64,000 nucleotides of DNA, from contig NZ_CP070978.1 in the NCBI RefSeq assembly GCF_018417535.1, positions 2,480,001-2,544,000 on the forward strand. Direction: 5' to 3'. A program made the position numbers and the translations under genes. The notes below the pieces were generated by a model. That model made no database searches, was not told where the DNA came from, and worked only from the letters and a program-made list of their open reading frames with translations. Below, piece by piece: positions 16,039 through 25,639 of this stretch. The DNA comes from Burkholderia pyrrocinia (lineage in GTDB: Bacteria > Pseudomonadota > Gammaproteobacteria > Burkholderiales > Burkholderiaceae). Numbering within the stretch: position 1 is the first letter of the stretch; every line of letters starts with the position of its first letter.

Positions 16039-19000
16039 ATGAACATTTCCAAATTCTTTATCGACCGACCGATCTTTGCAGGAGTCCTATCGGTGATCGT
16101 CCTGCTCGGCGGGGTGATCGCGATGTTCCTGCTGCCGATTTCGGAATATCCGGAAGTCGTGCCGCCTTCCGTGATCGTGAAGGCGCAGTACCCGGGCGCG
16201 AACCCGAAAGTGATCGCCGAGACGGTCGCGTCGCCGCTTGAAGAGCAGATCAACGGCGTCGAGGACATGCTCTACATGCAGTCGCAGGCAAACAGCGACG
16301 GCAACATGACGATCACCGTCACGTTCAAGCTGGGCACCGATCCGGACAAGGCCACGCAGCTCGTGCAGAACCGCGTGAACCAGGCGCTGCCGCGCCTGCC
16401 GGAAGACGTGCAGCGGCTCGGCATCACCACGGTGAAGAGCTCGCCGACGCTGACGATGGTCGTGCACCTGATCTCGCCGGACAACCGCTACGACATGACC
16501 TACCTGCGCAACTACGCGCTGATCAACGTGAAGGATCGCCTGTCGCGGATCCAGGGCGTCGGCCAGGTGCAGTTGTGGGGTTCGGGCGACTACGCGATGC
16601 GCGTGTGGCTCGATCCGCAGAAGGTCGCGCAGCGCGGGCTGGCCGCCGGGGACGTCGTGCAGGCGATCCGCGAGCAGAACGTGCAGGTCGCGGCCGGCGT
16701 GATCGGCGCGTCGCCGTCGCTGCCCGGCACGCCGCTGCAGTTGTCGGTGAACGCGCGCGGCCGCCTGCAGACGGAAGACGAGTTCGGCGATATCGTCGTG
16801 AAGACGACGCCGGACGGCGGCGTCACGCGCCTGCGCGACATCGCGCGGATCGAGCTCGATGCGTCCGAATACGGGCTGCGCTCGCTGCTCGACAACAAGC
16901 CGGCCGTTGCGATGGCGATCAACCAGTCGCCGGGCGCGAACTCGCTGCAGATCTCGGACGAAGTGCGCAAGACGATGGCCGAGCTGAAGCAGGACATGCC
17001 GGCGGGCGTCGACTACAAGATCGTCTATGACCCGACGCAGTTCGTGCGTTCGTCGATCAAGGCCGTCGTGCACACGCTGCTCGAAGCGATCGCGCTGGTC
17101 GTGATCGTCGTGATCGTGTTCCTGCAGACCTGGCGCGCGTCGCTGATTCCGCTGATCGCGGTGCCGGTGTCGATCATCGGCACGTTCTCGCTGCTGCTCG
17201 CGTTCGGGTATTCGATCAATGCGTTGTCATTGTTCGGGATGGTGCTCGCGATCGGGATCGTGGTCGACGATGCGATCGTCGTCGTCGAGAACGTCGAGCG
17301 CAACATCGAGAGCGGGATGAATGCGCGACAGGCGACCTACAAGGCGATGCAGGAAGTGAGCGGACCGATCATCGCGATCGCGCTGACGCTCGTCGCCGTG
17401 TTCGTGCCGCTCGCGTTCATGTCGGGCCTGACCGGCCAGTTCTACAAGCAGTTCGCGATGACGATCGCGATCTCGACGGTGATCTCGGCGTTCAACTCGC
17501 TGACGCTGTCGCCGGCGCTGTCCGCGATCCTGCTGAAGGGCCATGGCGACAAGGAAGACTGGCTCACGCGCGTGATGAACCGCGTGCTCGGCGGCTTCTT
17601 CCGCGGCTTCAACAAGGTGTTCCATCGCGGCGCGGAGAACTACGGCCGCGGCGTGCGCGGCGTGCTGTCGCGCAAGACGCTGATGCTGGGCGTGTATCTC
17701 GTGCTGGTGGGCGCGACCGTGCTGGTGTCGAAGGTCGTGCCGGGCGGCTTCGTGCCCGCGCAGGACAAGGAATACCTGATCGCGTTCGCGCAGTTGCCGA
17801 ACGGTGCATCGCTCGACCGTACGGAGAAGGTGATCCGCGACATGGGTTCGATCGCGCTGAAGCAGCCGGGCGTCGAGAGCGCGGTCGCGTTCCCGGGGCT
17901 GTCGGTGAACGGCTTCACCAACAGCTCGAGCGCGGGCATCGTGTTCGTCACGCTGAAGCCGTTCTCGGAACGGCACGGCAAGGCGCTGTCGGCCGGCGCG
18001 ATCGCGGGAGCGCTGAACCAGCAGTACGGCGCGATGAAGGACTCGTTCGTCGCGGTGTTCCCGCCGCCGCCGGTGCTCGGCCTCGGCACGCTCGGCGGTT
18101 TCAAGATGCAGATCGAGGATCGCGGCGCGGTCGGCTATGCGCGGCTCGCGGATGCGACCAACGACTTCATCAAGCGCGCGCAGCAGGCGCCGGAGCTTGG
18201 CCCGCTGTTCACGAGCTACCAGATCAACGTGCCGCAGCTCAACGTCGATCTCGACCGCGTGAAGGCGAAGCAGCTCGGCGTGCCGGTTACCGACGTGTTC
18301 AACACGATGCAGGTGTATCTCGGCTCGCTGTACGTGAATGACTTCAACCGCTTCGGGCGCGTATACCAGGTGCGCGTGCAGGCCGATGCGCCGTTCCGCC
18401 AGCGCGCGGACGACATCCTGCAGTTGAAGACGCGCAACGACAAGGGCGAGATGGTGCCGCTGTCGTCGCTCGTCACGGTGACGCCGACGTTCGGCCCGGA
18501 AATGGTGGTGCGCTACAACGGCTACACCGCGGCCGACATCAACGGCGGCCCGGCGCCGGGCTTCTCGTCGGGGCAGGCGCAGGCCGCGGTCGAGCGGATC
18601 GCGCACGAGACGCTGCCGCGCGGCGTGCGGTTCGAGTGGACCGACCTCACGTACCAGCAGATCCTCGCGGGCGATTCGGCGATGTGGGTGTTCCCGATCA
18701 GCGTGCTGCTCGTGTTCCTGGTGCTCGCCGCGCTGTATGAAAGCCTGACGCTGCCGCTCGCGGTGATCCTGATCGTGCCGATGAGCATTCTGTCGGCGCT
18801 GACGGGCGTGTGGCTCACGCAGGGCGACAACAACATCTTCACGCAGATCGGCTTGATGGTGCTGGTGGGGCTGTCGGCGAAGAACGCGATCCTGATCGTC
18901 GAGTTCGCGCGTGAACTCGAACACGACGGCAGGACGCCGCTCGAGGCCGCGATCGAGGCGAGCCGGCTGCGGCTGCGCCCGATCCTGATGACGTCGATCG

Positions 19001-19239
19001 CGTTCATCATGGGCGTCGTGCCGCTCGTCACGTCGACGGGTGCGGGTTCGGAGATGCGCCATGCGATGGGTATCGCGGTGTTCTTCGGGATGCTCGGCGT
19101 GACGCTGTTCGGGCTGATGCTGACGCCGGTGTTCTACGTCGTGCTGCGTACGCTCGCGGGCGGCAAGATCCACGTCGCCGGCAAGGATTCGGCTGGCTAC
19201 GGCGTGGCGGCTCCCGGCGTGCCGGCTTCGGATGCTTGA
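16039..19239 (+). CDS. ceoB: CeoB, RND multidrug efflux transporter (HAE1 family)
   Basis: This 1066-residue inner-membrane pump has the RND layout: an N-terminal helix (FFIDRPIFAGVLSVIVLLGG), two large periplasmic loops and two groups of helices. The proton-relay aspartates are visible in GIVVDDAIVVVENVER of TM4, and the matching TM10 lysine lies in LVGLSAKNAILIVEFA. HAE1 pumps export many hydrophobic drugs by proton exchange. The gene is the third of the llpE-ceoA-ceoB-opcM operon. Its stop is just ahead of the opcM start. Confidence 0.96.
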   Translation: MNISKFFIDRPIFAGVLSVIVLLGGVIAMFLLPISEYPEVVPPSVIVKAQYPGANPKVIAETVASPLEEQINGVEDMLYMQSQANSDGNMTITVTFKLGTDPDKATQLVQNRVNQALPRLPEDVQRLGITTVKSSPTLTMVVHLISPDNRYDMTYLRNYALINVKDRLSRIQGVGQVQLWGSGDYAMRVWLDPQKVAQRGLAAGDVVQAIREQNVQVAAGVIGASPSLPGTPLQLSVNARGRLQTEDEFGDIVVKTTPDGGVTRLRDIARIELDASEYGLRSLLDNKPAVAMAINQSPGANSLQISDEVRKTMAELKQDMPAGVDYKIVYDPTQFVRSSIKAVVHTLLEAIALVVIVVIVFLQTWRASLIPLIAVPVSIIGTFSLLLAFGYSINALSLFGMVLAIGIVVDDAIVVVENVERNIESGMNARQATYKAMQEVSGPIIAIALTLVAVFVPLAFMSGLTGQFYKQFAMTIAISTVISAFNSLTLSPALSAILLKGHGDKEDWLTRVMNRVLGGFFRGFNKVFHRGAENYGRGVRGVLSRKTLMLGVYLVLVGATVLVSKVVPGGFVPAQDKEYLIAFAQLPNGASLDRTEKVIRDMGSIALKQPGVESAVAFPGLSVNGFTNSSSAGIVFVTLKPFSERHGKALSAGAIAGALNQQYGAMKDSFVAVFPPPPVLGLGTLGGFKMQIEDRGAVGYARLADATNDFIKRAQQAPELGPLFTSYQINVPQLNVDLDRVKAKQLGVPVTDVFNTMQVYLGSLYVNDFNRFGRVYQVRVQADAPFRQRADDILQLKTRNDKGEMVPLSSLVTVTPTFGPEMVVRYNGYTAADINGGPAPGFSSGQAQAAVERIAHETLPRGVRFEWTDLTYQQILAGDSAMWVFPISVLLVFLVLAALYESLTLPLAVILIVPMSILSALTGVWLTQGDNNIFTQIGLMVLVGLSAKNAILIVEFARELEHDGRTPLEAAIEASRLRLRPILMTSIAFIMGVVPLVTSTGAGSEMRHAMGIAVFFGMLGVTLFGLMLTPVFYVVLRTLAGGKIHVAGKDSAGYGVAAPGVPASDA

Positions 19240-19249
19240 GGATAGGAAG

Positions 19250-20785
19250 ATGGACAACATGCACAACACGAATGGCCTGATGCGTTTCGCGAAGGTAGCG
19301 GCCGCGAGCACCCTGCTCGCGACGCTGCTCGCCGCGTGCGCGGTGGGCCCCGACTACAAGCGCCCGGATGTGTCGACGCCTGCCGCGTTCAAGGAAGCGC
19401 CGACGCTCGCCGCGGGCGAACAGGCCGGCACGTGGAAGACGGCCGAGCCGGCGGACGGCGCGCATCGCGGCGAATGGTGGACGGTGTTCGGCGATCCGGT
19501 GCTCGATTCGCTCGAGACGCAGGCGCTCGCCGCGAACCAGAACCTGAAGGCCGCGGCTGCGCGTGTCGAGGAAGCGCGCGCGGCGACGCGTTCGGCGCGC
19601 TCGCAATGGTTCCCGCAGATCGGCGCCGGTTTCGGGCCGACGCGTGAAGGGCTGTCGTCGGCGTCGCAGTTCCAGCCGCAAGGCACGGGCCCGACCAACG
19701 CGACGCTGTGGCGCGCACAGGGCACGGTGTCCTACGAGGCCGACCTGTTCGGCCGTGTCGGCCGCAACGTCGAGGCGTCGCGTGCCGACCAGGCGCAGAG
19801 CGAAGCGCTGTTCCGTTCGGTGCAGCTCGCGCTGCAGGCGGACGTCGCGCAGAACTATTTCGAACTGCGCCAGCTCGACTCGGACCAGGACCTGTACCGC
19901 CGCACGATGGAGCTGCGCGAGCAGGCACTGAAGCTCGTGCAGCGCCGTTTCAACGAAGGCGACATCAGCGAGCTCGACGTGTCGCGCGCGAAGAACGAAC
20001 TGGCCACGGCGCAGGCCGATGCGGTCGGCGTCGCGCGCCGGCGCGCGGCCTCCGAGCATGCGCTCGCGATCCTGCTCGGCAAGGCGCCCGCGGATTTCGC
20101 GTTCAAGGAAACGCCGATCGTACCGGTCGGCGTGAAGATTCCGGCGGGCCTGCCGTCCGCGCTGCTCGAACGCCGTCCGGACGTGTCGGCGGCCGAGCGC
20201 GCGATGGCGGCCGCGAACGCGCGGATCGGGCTCGCGAAGTCGGCGTATTTCCCGAAGCTCGACATCACGGGGGCGTTCGGCTATGAGGCGTCGACGCTCG
20301 GCAGCCTGTTCATGTGGTCGAGCCGCACGTTCCTGCTCGGGCCGTTCGCCGGCACCGCGCTGACGCTGCCGCTGTTCGACGGCGGGCGCCGCGCGGCCGG
20401 CGTGCAGCAGGCACGCGCGCAGTACGACGAGCAGGTCGCGAATTACCGCCAGCAGGTGCTCGTTGCGTTCCGCGAGGTCGAGGACAATCTCGCCGATCTG
20501 CGCCTGCTCGACGACCAGATCCGCGCGCAGGATGCGGCCGTCAATGCGTCGCGCCGCGCGGCGACGCTGTCGCGCACGCAGTATCAGGAGGGCGAGGTCG
20601 CCTACCTCGACGTGATCGACAGCGAGCGGTCGGTGCTGGTGTCGCAGTTGCAGGCGAACCAGTTGACCGGCGCGCAGGCCGTGTCGACCGTCAACCTGAT
20701 CCGCGCGTTGGGCGGCGGATGGGGTGCGGCGCCGACGGCGGTCGGCGACGCGGCGTCGAGCAAGGAGAACGTGGCCGCGCGTTGA
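19250..20785 (+). CDS. opcM: OpcM, outer-membrane efflux channel lipoprotein (NodT family)
   Basis: This 511-residue TolC-like outer-membrane factor carries a lipoprotein signal with lipobox LLAAC, followed by the family N-terminus AVGPDYKRPDV. Two repeats of long alpha-helices (EARAATRSARSQWFPQIGAG and the later ALLERRPDVSAAERAMAAAN) form the periplasmic tunnel. It completes the CeoAB-OpcM pump. The start at 19250 follows AGGA; an upstream ATG at 19232 overlaps the end of ceoB and would add six residues before it. A strong terminator follows the gene. Confidence 0.94.
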   Translation: MDNMHNTNGLMRFAKVAAASTLLATLLAACAVGPDYKRPDVSTPAAFKEAPTLAAGEQAGTWKTAEPADGAHRGEWWTVFGDPVLDSLETQALAANQNLKAAAARVEEARAATRSARSQWFPQIGAGFGPTREGLSSASQFQPQGTGPTNATLWRAQGTVSYEADLFGRVGRNVEASRADQAQSEALFRSVQLALQADVAQNYFELRQLDSDQDLYRRTMELREQALKLVQRRFNEGDISELDVSRAKNELATAQADAVGVARRRAASEHALAILLGKAPADFAFKETPIVPVGVKIPAGLPSALLERRPDVSAAERAMAAANARIGLAKSAYFPKLDITGAFGYEASTLGSLFMWSSRTFLLGPFAGTALTLPLFDGGRRAAGVQQARAQYDEQVANYRQQVLVAFREVEDNLADLRLLDDQIRAQDAAVNASRRAATLSRTQYQEGEVAYLDVIDSERSVLVSQLQANQLTGAQAVSTVNLIRALGGGWGAAPTAVGDAASSKENVAAR

Positions 20786-21511
20786 GACGCCGACACGCAT
20801 AGCGAGCCGAGGCGGCAGCCGGAACGGTTGCTGGCCGGGAACTGCCCCGATCCGCGGTAGCGCGGGTCGGGGCTTTTTGTCGTTTGTGGATTTCGGGCGG
20901 GGTGGGGGTGTGGCGATCCAGTGGGGGCGGTGGGTAGCATCCGGGTTCGAGGGCTGTTGTCGACCCGGTTGAGTCACTCGTCAGCATGTGACGCTAGTCC
21001 GCTGTCTCGTCGATATCAGACATTCGCACGCTGCACTGCAGTCACTAGTACCAGCACGCTACATGACGAGCCTGCAAAACCAGCAAATCTCTATCAGGCG
21101 TATGACGGCCCCGGCCCTTGCGTGCGCGCTTCCCTGCCGACCGGGGGCAGCGAGCGGCACGTTGGCGCGATTCCGGGCCCCCTGTGCCTGCTTGACACGC
21201 GGCGTCTGCTGTTTCAACGGAAGTTGCACGCCCGACACGAATGCGCCGAAGTTAATGGAGAGTCCGAGGTTTCGCTCGATTTTCGGGTTAGCCGCGGGCC
21301 CGGCATCTTTGTGCGCGGCCCGCCGGTAAACGCTGAGGTGCGTTAGTCATTAGTTTGGATCGGTTGGCGTTTTTTGAGGGTTATACGACCTTTGAGCCAT
21401 TCATTTCAGGCTCCATAATTTGCGCAGGAATCAAGCCGGAATACGAGCACAACCGCGATTGCGCCTTGAGCTCTCGGTTTGATCGATCTCAAGCAAAGAA
21501 AGGAGCAGAGA
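20786..21511. other. Gene-poor stretch after the efflux operon
   Basis: Apart from the terminator, this 726-bp stretch holds no convincing gene. Frames of about 110-140 codons exist on both strands but lack ribosome-binding sites and family features. GC content falls from about 21330 onward, marking the left edge of the lower-GC block that follows. Confidence 0.55.
20844..20878 (+). terminator. Rho-independent terminator of the ceo efflux operon
   Basis: A 13-bp stem with arms GCCCCGATCCGCG and CGCGGGTCGGGGC (one G-T pair) closes on a GTAG loop and is followed at once by TTTTT. It lies 58 bp after the opcM stop. Confidence 0.92.
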
Positions 21512-22258
21512 ATGAGGCTTAAGAACAAGTCAGCTTTGATTACGGGCGGTACTAGCGGCATCGGTCTGGCGACCGCCAAGCTTTTCATTGCAGAAGGCGC
21601 TCGGGTAGCGGTTACCGGTCGCGATGTTGCCGCATTTGAGCGCGTGAAGGCCGAGCTTGGCGAGAATGCGTTAGTTCTCAAGGGCGATGTACGTTCGATC
21701 GAGGACATGCGGGCGATTGCCGCAGAGTTAAAAGAAAAGTTCGGCGGCCTGGATGTCGTGTTCGCCAACGCTGGTTGGGCTTTCCCGTCCGCGGTCAATG
21801 ACATCGATGACGACCTCTACAACGAGATCATGGACATCAACGTCAAGGGCGTGGTTTACACGCTTCAAGCGATGCTGCCGGATTTGCGAGAGGGCTCCTC
21901 AGTCATTCTCAACACATCGTTCGTCGCCCAGACCGGCAAGCATGGCATATCGTTGACTGCGGCGGCGAAGGCTGCGGTGCGATCACTTGCCCGTAGTTGG
22001 TCCTACGAGTTTCTCGATCGCAAGATCCGGTTCAACGCGATCGCGCCTGGCGGCACGGACACGCCCCTGCTCAGCAAGTGGGGTATGTCGGACGAGGACG
22101 TCCGCAACTTCAAAAACGAGTTCGCGAAGACCATCCCGGTTGGCCATCTGGGAAAGGCAGAGGACATTGCCTACGCGGCGCTCTATCTCGCCAGCGACGA
22201 ATCTTCCTACGTTGTCGGCAGCGAACTGATTGTCGATGGCGGTGCCTCGCAGCTTTAA
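21512..22258 (+). CDS. SDR-fold oxidoreductase lacking the catalytic tyrosine
   Basis: This 248-residue protein has the short-chain dehydrogenase fold with the glycine-rich NAD(P) motif TGGTSGIG (residues 11-18) and the NAG motif (ANAG). The catalytic serine position is occupied (Ser136), but the expected YxxxK reads TAAAK, so the Tyr is Thr149 while Lys153 is kept. The C-terminal VVGSELIVDGGASQL is typical of classical SDRs. Without tyrosine, normal hydride-transfer chemistry is unlikely, so it may bind a ligand or use another route. The start follows AAGGAG. It is the first gene of a lower-GC cluster with the two exported proteins downstream. Confidence 0.88.
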   Translation: MRLKNKSALITGGTSGIGLATAKLFIAEGARVAVTGRDVAAFERVKAELGENALVLKGDVRSIEDMRAIAAELKEKFGGLDVVFANAGWAFPSAVNDIDDDLYNEIMDINVKGVVYTLQAMLPDLREGSSVILNTSFVAQTGKHGISLTAAAKAAVRSLARSWSYEFLDRKIRFNAIAPGGTDTPLLSKWGMSDEDVRNFKNEFAKTIPVGHLGKAEDIAYAALYLASDESSYVVGSELIVDGGASQL

Positions 22259-22404
22259 GCCTGAGCTTTCCGATTCAAGAGCCCAGCACGACCTTCCGGC
22301 TCATCCACACCGTGATCACATGTCCACCACGCTTTCTTGTCGTGGTGGTTTTCAATCCGGCCCAACCTGGTTGCGCACGCGGAGGGGTCGAAGCGCAAGG
22401 AGAA

Positions 22405-23265
22405 ATGATCTTGACCGACAGTAGCGAAAACAATGCCTCCGGAAAGCCCCTCACCGGAGCAGGTCGTTCGCGCCGCGATATTCTCAAGTTGGGAAGCATC
22501 GCCACGCTGGGCGCCGTGCTGGGTGGCGGAGCCCTGCTTGGCCATACCACGCCTGCTCTTGCGCAGGCAGCCAGCAACGGAGAACTTGCGCCGATCGACC
22601 CGCTCAACATTTTGATTGTCAATTACGACGGCGGGACGCTTCTCGACTTCGCCGGCCCCAGCGAGATTTTCCACCGGTTACCGAATACGAACGTTCGCTA
22701 TGCGAGCCTCAATGGGGGCAACGTGACCCTCGAATTCGGAGTCGTGTATGGCAAGACTGAACGACTGGCCGATATCGAGCAGACAGACCTGATTCTGGTG
22801 CCCGGCGGGTCCGATTTGACGGCGCCGATGCGGCCCGAGTATCAAGCGCAGATCCGGCGTTTGGCGGAAAGCGCCAAACATGTGACGTCGGTTTGCAACG
22901 GATCGCTGGTGCTCGCTGCGACGGGCATTCTCAAGGGTAAGCGAAGCGCCTGCCATTGGGCCTTCGTCAACAAGCTGTCCGAATATGGTGCGATCCCCGT
23001 GCCGGATCGATTCGCGGAAGACGACAACGGCCGCTTCATGAGCGGCGGCGGCGTGACGGCGGGCATCGATTTCGCACTTCGCGTCGCAGCGAAGCTGCGT
23101 GGTCAACAGGCCGCCGAATTCACGCAACTCGTGATCGAATACGATCCCGCTCCGCCGTTCCATTCCGGTCATCCCAGAGACGCACGGCAGGAAGTCGTCG
23201 CGATGGTCGACAAAGAACTGCCCGGTGCATCCAGGGGGCTCGCACGAATCCCAGGCGTTAGCTGA
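22405..23265 (+). CDS. Tat-exported DJ-1/PfpI family protein
   Basis: This 286-residue protein begins with a twin-arginine signal (SRRDILKLG, Arg23-Arg24, then a hydrophobic stretch ending ALAQA), so it is folded in the cytoplasm and exported. The mature part is a DJ-1/PfpI domain with the nucleophile Cys164 in TSVCNGSLVLAATGIL and the partner glutamate in AGPSEIF. Related proteins act as isonitrile hydratases, glyoxalases or amidases. It resembles the N-terminal domain of the GlxA regulator 1.4 kb downstream. The start follows AAGGAG. Its substrate is unknown. Confidence 0.85.
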   Translation: MILTDSSENNASGKPLTGAGRSRRDILKLGSIATLGAVLGGGALLGHTTPALAQAASNGELAPIDPLNILIVNYDGGTLLDFAGPSEIFHRLPNTNVRYASLNGGNVTLEFGVVYGKTERLADIEQTDLILVPGGSDLTAPMRPEYQAQIRRLAESAKHVTSVCNGSLVLAATGILKGKRSACHWAFVNKLSEYGAIPVPDRFAEDDNGRFMSGGGVTAGIDFALRVAAKLRGQQAAEFTQLVIEYDPAPPFHSGHPRDARQEVVAMVDKELPGASRGLARIPGVS

Positions 23266-23391
23266 GATGCCCGCAGGCAATGTCTGTGAGTACTCGCACG
23301 GGTTTCGATGAAGCCGCCGCCGACATTGCTTGCCTCACCTGCCCAATCTGGCGCAGCCCCTTCGATTTAAATCCTGATCGGAAATTCTCAA

Positions 23392-23874
23392 ATGCAACAG
23401 ATTCGTCGTTTTGCTGCAGCCCTTGCAGCCTGCTTTTCCTTTTTCGCGTTTGCCGTGCCAGCAATTGCTGGCGGCCCGCAGCCTCGAACCGAAGCGGCCA
23501 TCAAAGCCGAGAACGCGCGATGGGCAGATGCCTTTGCGCGAGGGGACTATGAGGCGATAGGCCGTCTGTATACCAACGACGGCGCACTCCTGCCGCCCGG
23601 CGGCGACAGGGTGACGGGTGGCAGCGCGATTGCCGCGTACTTCGCCAAGGGGTATGCCGGGGCAAAACCCGACACCGTATCGTTCAGCAATTACGAGTTC
23701 TACGGTAACGACCGCATCGTGACGGAGGTCTCGGATGCGGAAATCCGTGACCATGTTGGAAACCTTAAATACAGTGGTAAGCAGATCCTCCTCTTTCTCA
23801 AGGAGGGCGGCGCGTGGAAATTGCATCGCGACATCTGGAATGATTACGCTACCCAGAAATCCGATGGCCGTTGA
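23392..23874 (+). CDS. Exported SnoaL-like / DUF4440 (NTF2-fold) protein
   Basis: This 160-residue protein has a Sec signal peptide (ending VPAIA, before GGPQPR) and a cone-shaped NTF2-like domain: an alpha helix with ARWADAFARGDYEAIGRLYTND, then GALLPPGGDRVTGGSAI and a C-terminal sheet with LLFLKEGGAWKLHRDIWN. Such domains bind small hydrophobic ligands or act as cyclases and isomerases. It lies between the DJ-1-type protein and the convergent GlxA regulator. Its role is not known, but the shared export suggests joint action in the periplasm. Confidence 0.82.
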   Translation: MQQIRRFAAALAACFSFFAFAVPAIAGGPQPRTEAAIKAENARWADAFARGDYEAIGRLYTNDGALLPPGGDRVTGGSAIAAYFAKGYAGAKPDTVSFSNYEFYGNDRIVTEVSDAEIRDHVGNLKYSGKQILLFLKEGGAWKLHRDIWNDYATQKSDGR

Positions 23875-23929
23875 GCGCCTGGCGATATAGGTAGCCACGT
23901 ACCGCGAGCGCCAGTAGGCCGGCGCTCGA

Positions 23930-24877
23930 TCAGCGCGCACTGTTCAATCTGCTCTCGCGCCGGATCGCCTGCGGAGGGTGGCCATGCAGTTTGATGAAGG
24001 CCCTCCGCATCCGTTCCGGATCAGTGAATCCTACAGCCAGAGCAATTTGTTCGATCGGTTCGCTACCATCCTGCAGGCGCAGCCTCGCAGCTTCAACCCG
24101 CAAGCGTTCGACCGCCTTGGCAGGTGTTTCACCAGTTTCCCGGCGAAATGCTCGTCCGAACTGTCGCAGACTTAATCTTGCCGCATCGGCGAGTCGTTCT
24201 ACAGGTAACGCTTCAGCCAAATGTTCCCTGGCAAAGTTCAGGGCGATGCGGATACGATCCGATTCCGGCTCCATTTGCGACATAGCGGAGAATTGGGACT
24301 GCCCTCCTGGTCGACGATACGGAACAACCAAAAGCCTGGAAACAGCGCGCGCAATATTCGAACCCAAGTCTCTTTCAATCATGCCGAGCGCCAGGTCTAT
24401 TCCGGAGGCGATTCCCGCCGACGTCCAAATACGGCCGTCCACGATATAGATACTATTGCCCTCGACCCTGGTGCGGGGGAAGCGCGACTGCAATAGAGCA
24501 GCGTATCGCCAGTGTGTCGTTGCTCTCAATCCATCCAGCAAGCCGGTTTCCGCAAGCAGAAACGCTCCCGTACACACGCTTGCCACCCGCGAGGCCCTGG
24601 CGCCCAATTTCCTGGCAGCGGCGATGTTCTCCGATGTCTGCATCGGATCTATATCACCGCCCACGAAGACGACGGTATCAAACGTGCGCTTTCCGATCGG
24701 CTTTGTCTCGATCGAAAGGCCCGTATTGCCAGGAACCGGACCTCCAGACTGCGAGATTACATGAAGATCATACGGAGTATGGCCAGCGACTGCGGCCACC
24801 TGATTAAAAGCCGAAAGTGGTCCACCGAGATCAAGAGCATCGTGGCCACGGCAAACGAAAAATCCAATTCGATGCAT
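23930..24877 (-). CDS. GlxA-family AraC-type regulator with DJ-1/PfpI domain
   Basis: The 315-residue protein joins an N-terminal DJ-1/PfpI-like ligand domain (HRIGFFVCRGHDALDLGGPL, with the cysteine in VASVCTGAFLLAETGLL) to a C-terminal AraC double helix-turn-helix (LPVERLADAARLSLRQFGRAF and IEQIALAVGFTDPERMRRAFIKLHG). The start at 24877 gives the family N-terminus. An ATG at 24970 has a better ribosome-binding site and would add 31 residues, so the start is uncertain. It is convergent with the SnoaL-like gene and probably regulates this cluster. Confidence 0.82.
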   Translation of the reverse strand: MHRIGFFVCRGHDALDLGGPLSAFNQVAAVAGHTPYDLHVISQSGGPVPGNTGLSIETKPIGKRTFDTVVFVGGDIDPMQTSENIAAARKLGARASRVASVCTGAFLLAETGLLDGLRATTHWRYAALLQSRFPRTRVEGNSIYIVDGRIWTSAGIASGIDLALGMIERDLGSNIARAVSRLLVVPYRRPGGQSQFSAMSQMEPESDRIRIALNFAREHLAEALPVERLADAARLSLRQFGRAFRRETGETPAKAVERLRVEAARLRLQDGSEPIEQIALAVGFTDPERMRRAFIKLHGHPPQAIRRESRLNSAR

Positions 24878-25155
24878 GACGAAATCGTTAGTGGAAGACC
24901 CAAGAAAGGCGTATTTTACAAAAAACCCTCGAATAGCGTCATGCGGCGTGTAATGAGGGAAAATCGTCATTTGTGCCCTCATCGACCAGCCTGCAGCCGA
25001 TGGTGGTAACGGCGCAGGCACGTCTTCAGCCTCGAGGAGGTGGACGTTCGTTCTGGCCGTCATCGCAGCCACCACGTCGCGCATATTGGCTGCAAAAGGT
25101 CTGCGGATTCAACCCGTCGATGCAACGCACTTGAGGCTGCATAGCAGCGAGGAGT

Positions 25156-25550
25156 GTTGCAACAGAACAGGTGATTGCGCTGGCCAAACACGTCGTCAGT
25201 CATATGCAGGCGACATTTCCAGGTTGGCGCGAAGTCTATTTCGTTTTGACGCGCCGAGCGATTCCCAGTATGGGGTGCGAGCGTTCTGCACCACGACAGG
25301 CGGCATCGAATTGATCCCGACGATGCAGCATCGGGATTTCATTGGCGGCATTGTGCGCATCGGCGTGCAACTGCGCGACGCGTTATCGAACAACGGAAAG
25401 AAATTTCGCGTCTGCCTCCTTCGTGCCAACTCTCGGTATTCCTATCGAATGGATTGCGAGTGGAACGACTCCACGAGATGGAACATCACCAAACTCAACG
25501 GGGCGTCGGGTCTTCCGGATGGACTGGATGCGCTCGCCCCACTGGACTGA
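25156..25550 (+). pseudogene. Frameshifted remnant of an unidentified ~130-residue protein
   Basis: Two reading frames join into one coherent protein at about 25242: the first frame ends EQVIALAKHVV...GWREVYF and the second continues RFDAPSDSQYGV... through CLLRANSRYSYRMDCEWN to LNGASGLPDGLD. Restoring a single C at the run TATTTCG rejoins them (Tyr-Phe-Arg-Phe). A good start codon is missing too; only a GTG at 25171 lies after the upstream in-frame stop. The C-terminal layout recalls YezG-type immunity proteins, but the match is from memory and weak. It sits at the right edge of the lower-GC block. Confidence 0.6.
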
Positions 25551-25639
25551 TGCCATGCTTCGTGGCCGACCTCGGACACCCCAACGCTCTCCCGCCAATC
25601 CTCGGCGGCCTCGTTTGACACCCGGCACACCGCGCTGCA

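Noticed and set aside
20988..21329. A 113-codon frame after the efflux operon
   Set aside because: No ribosome-binding site, no family features and an overlapping frame of similar length; treated as non-coding.
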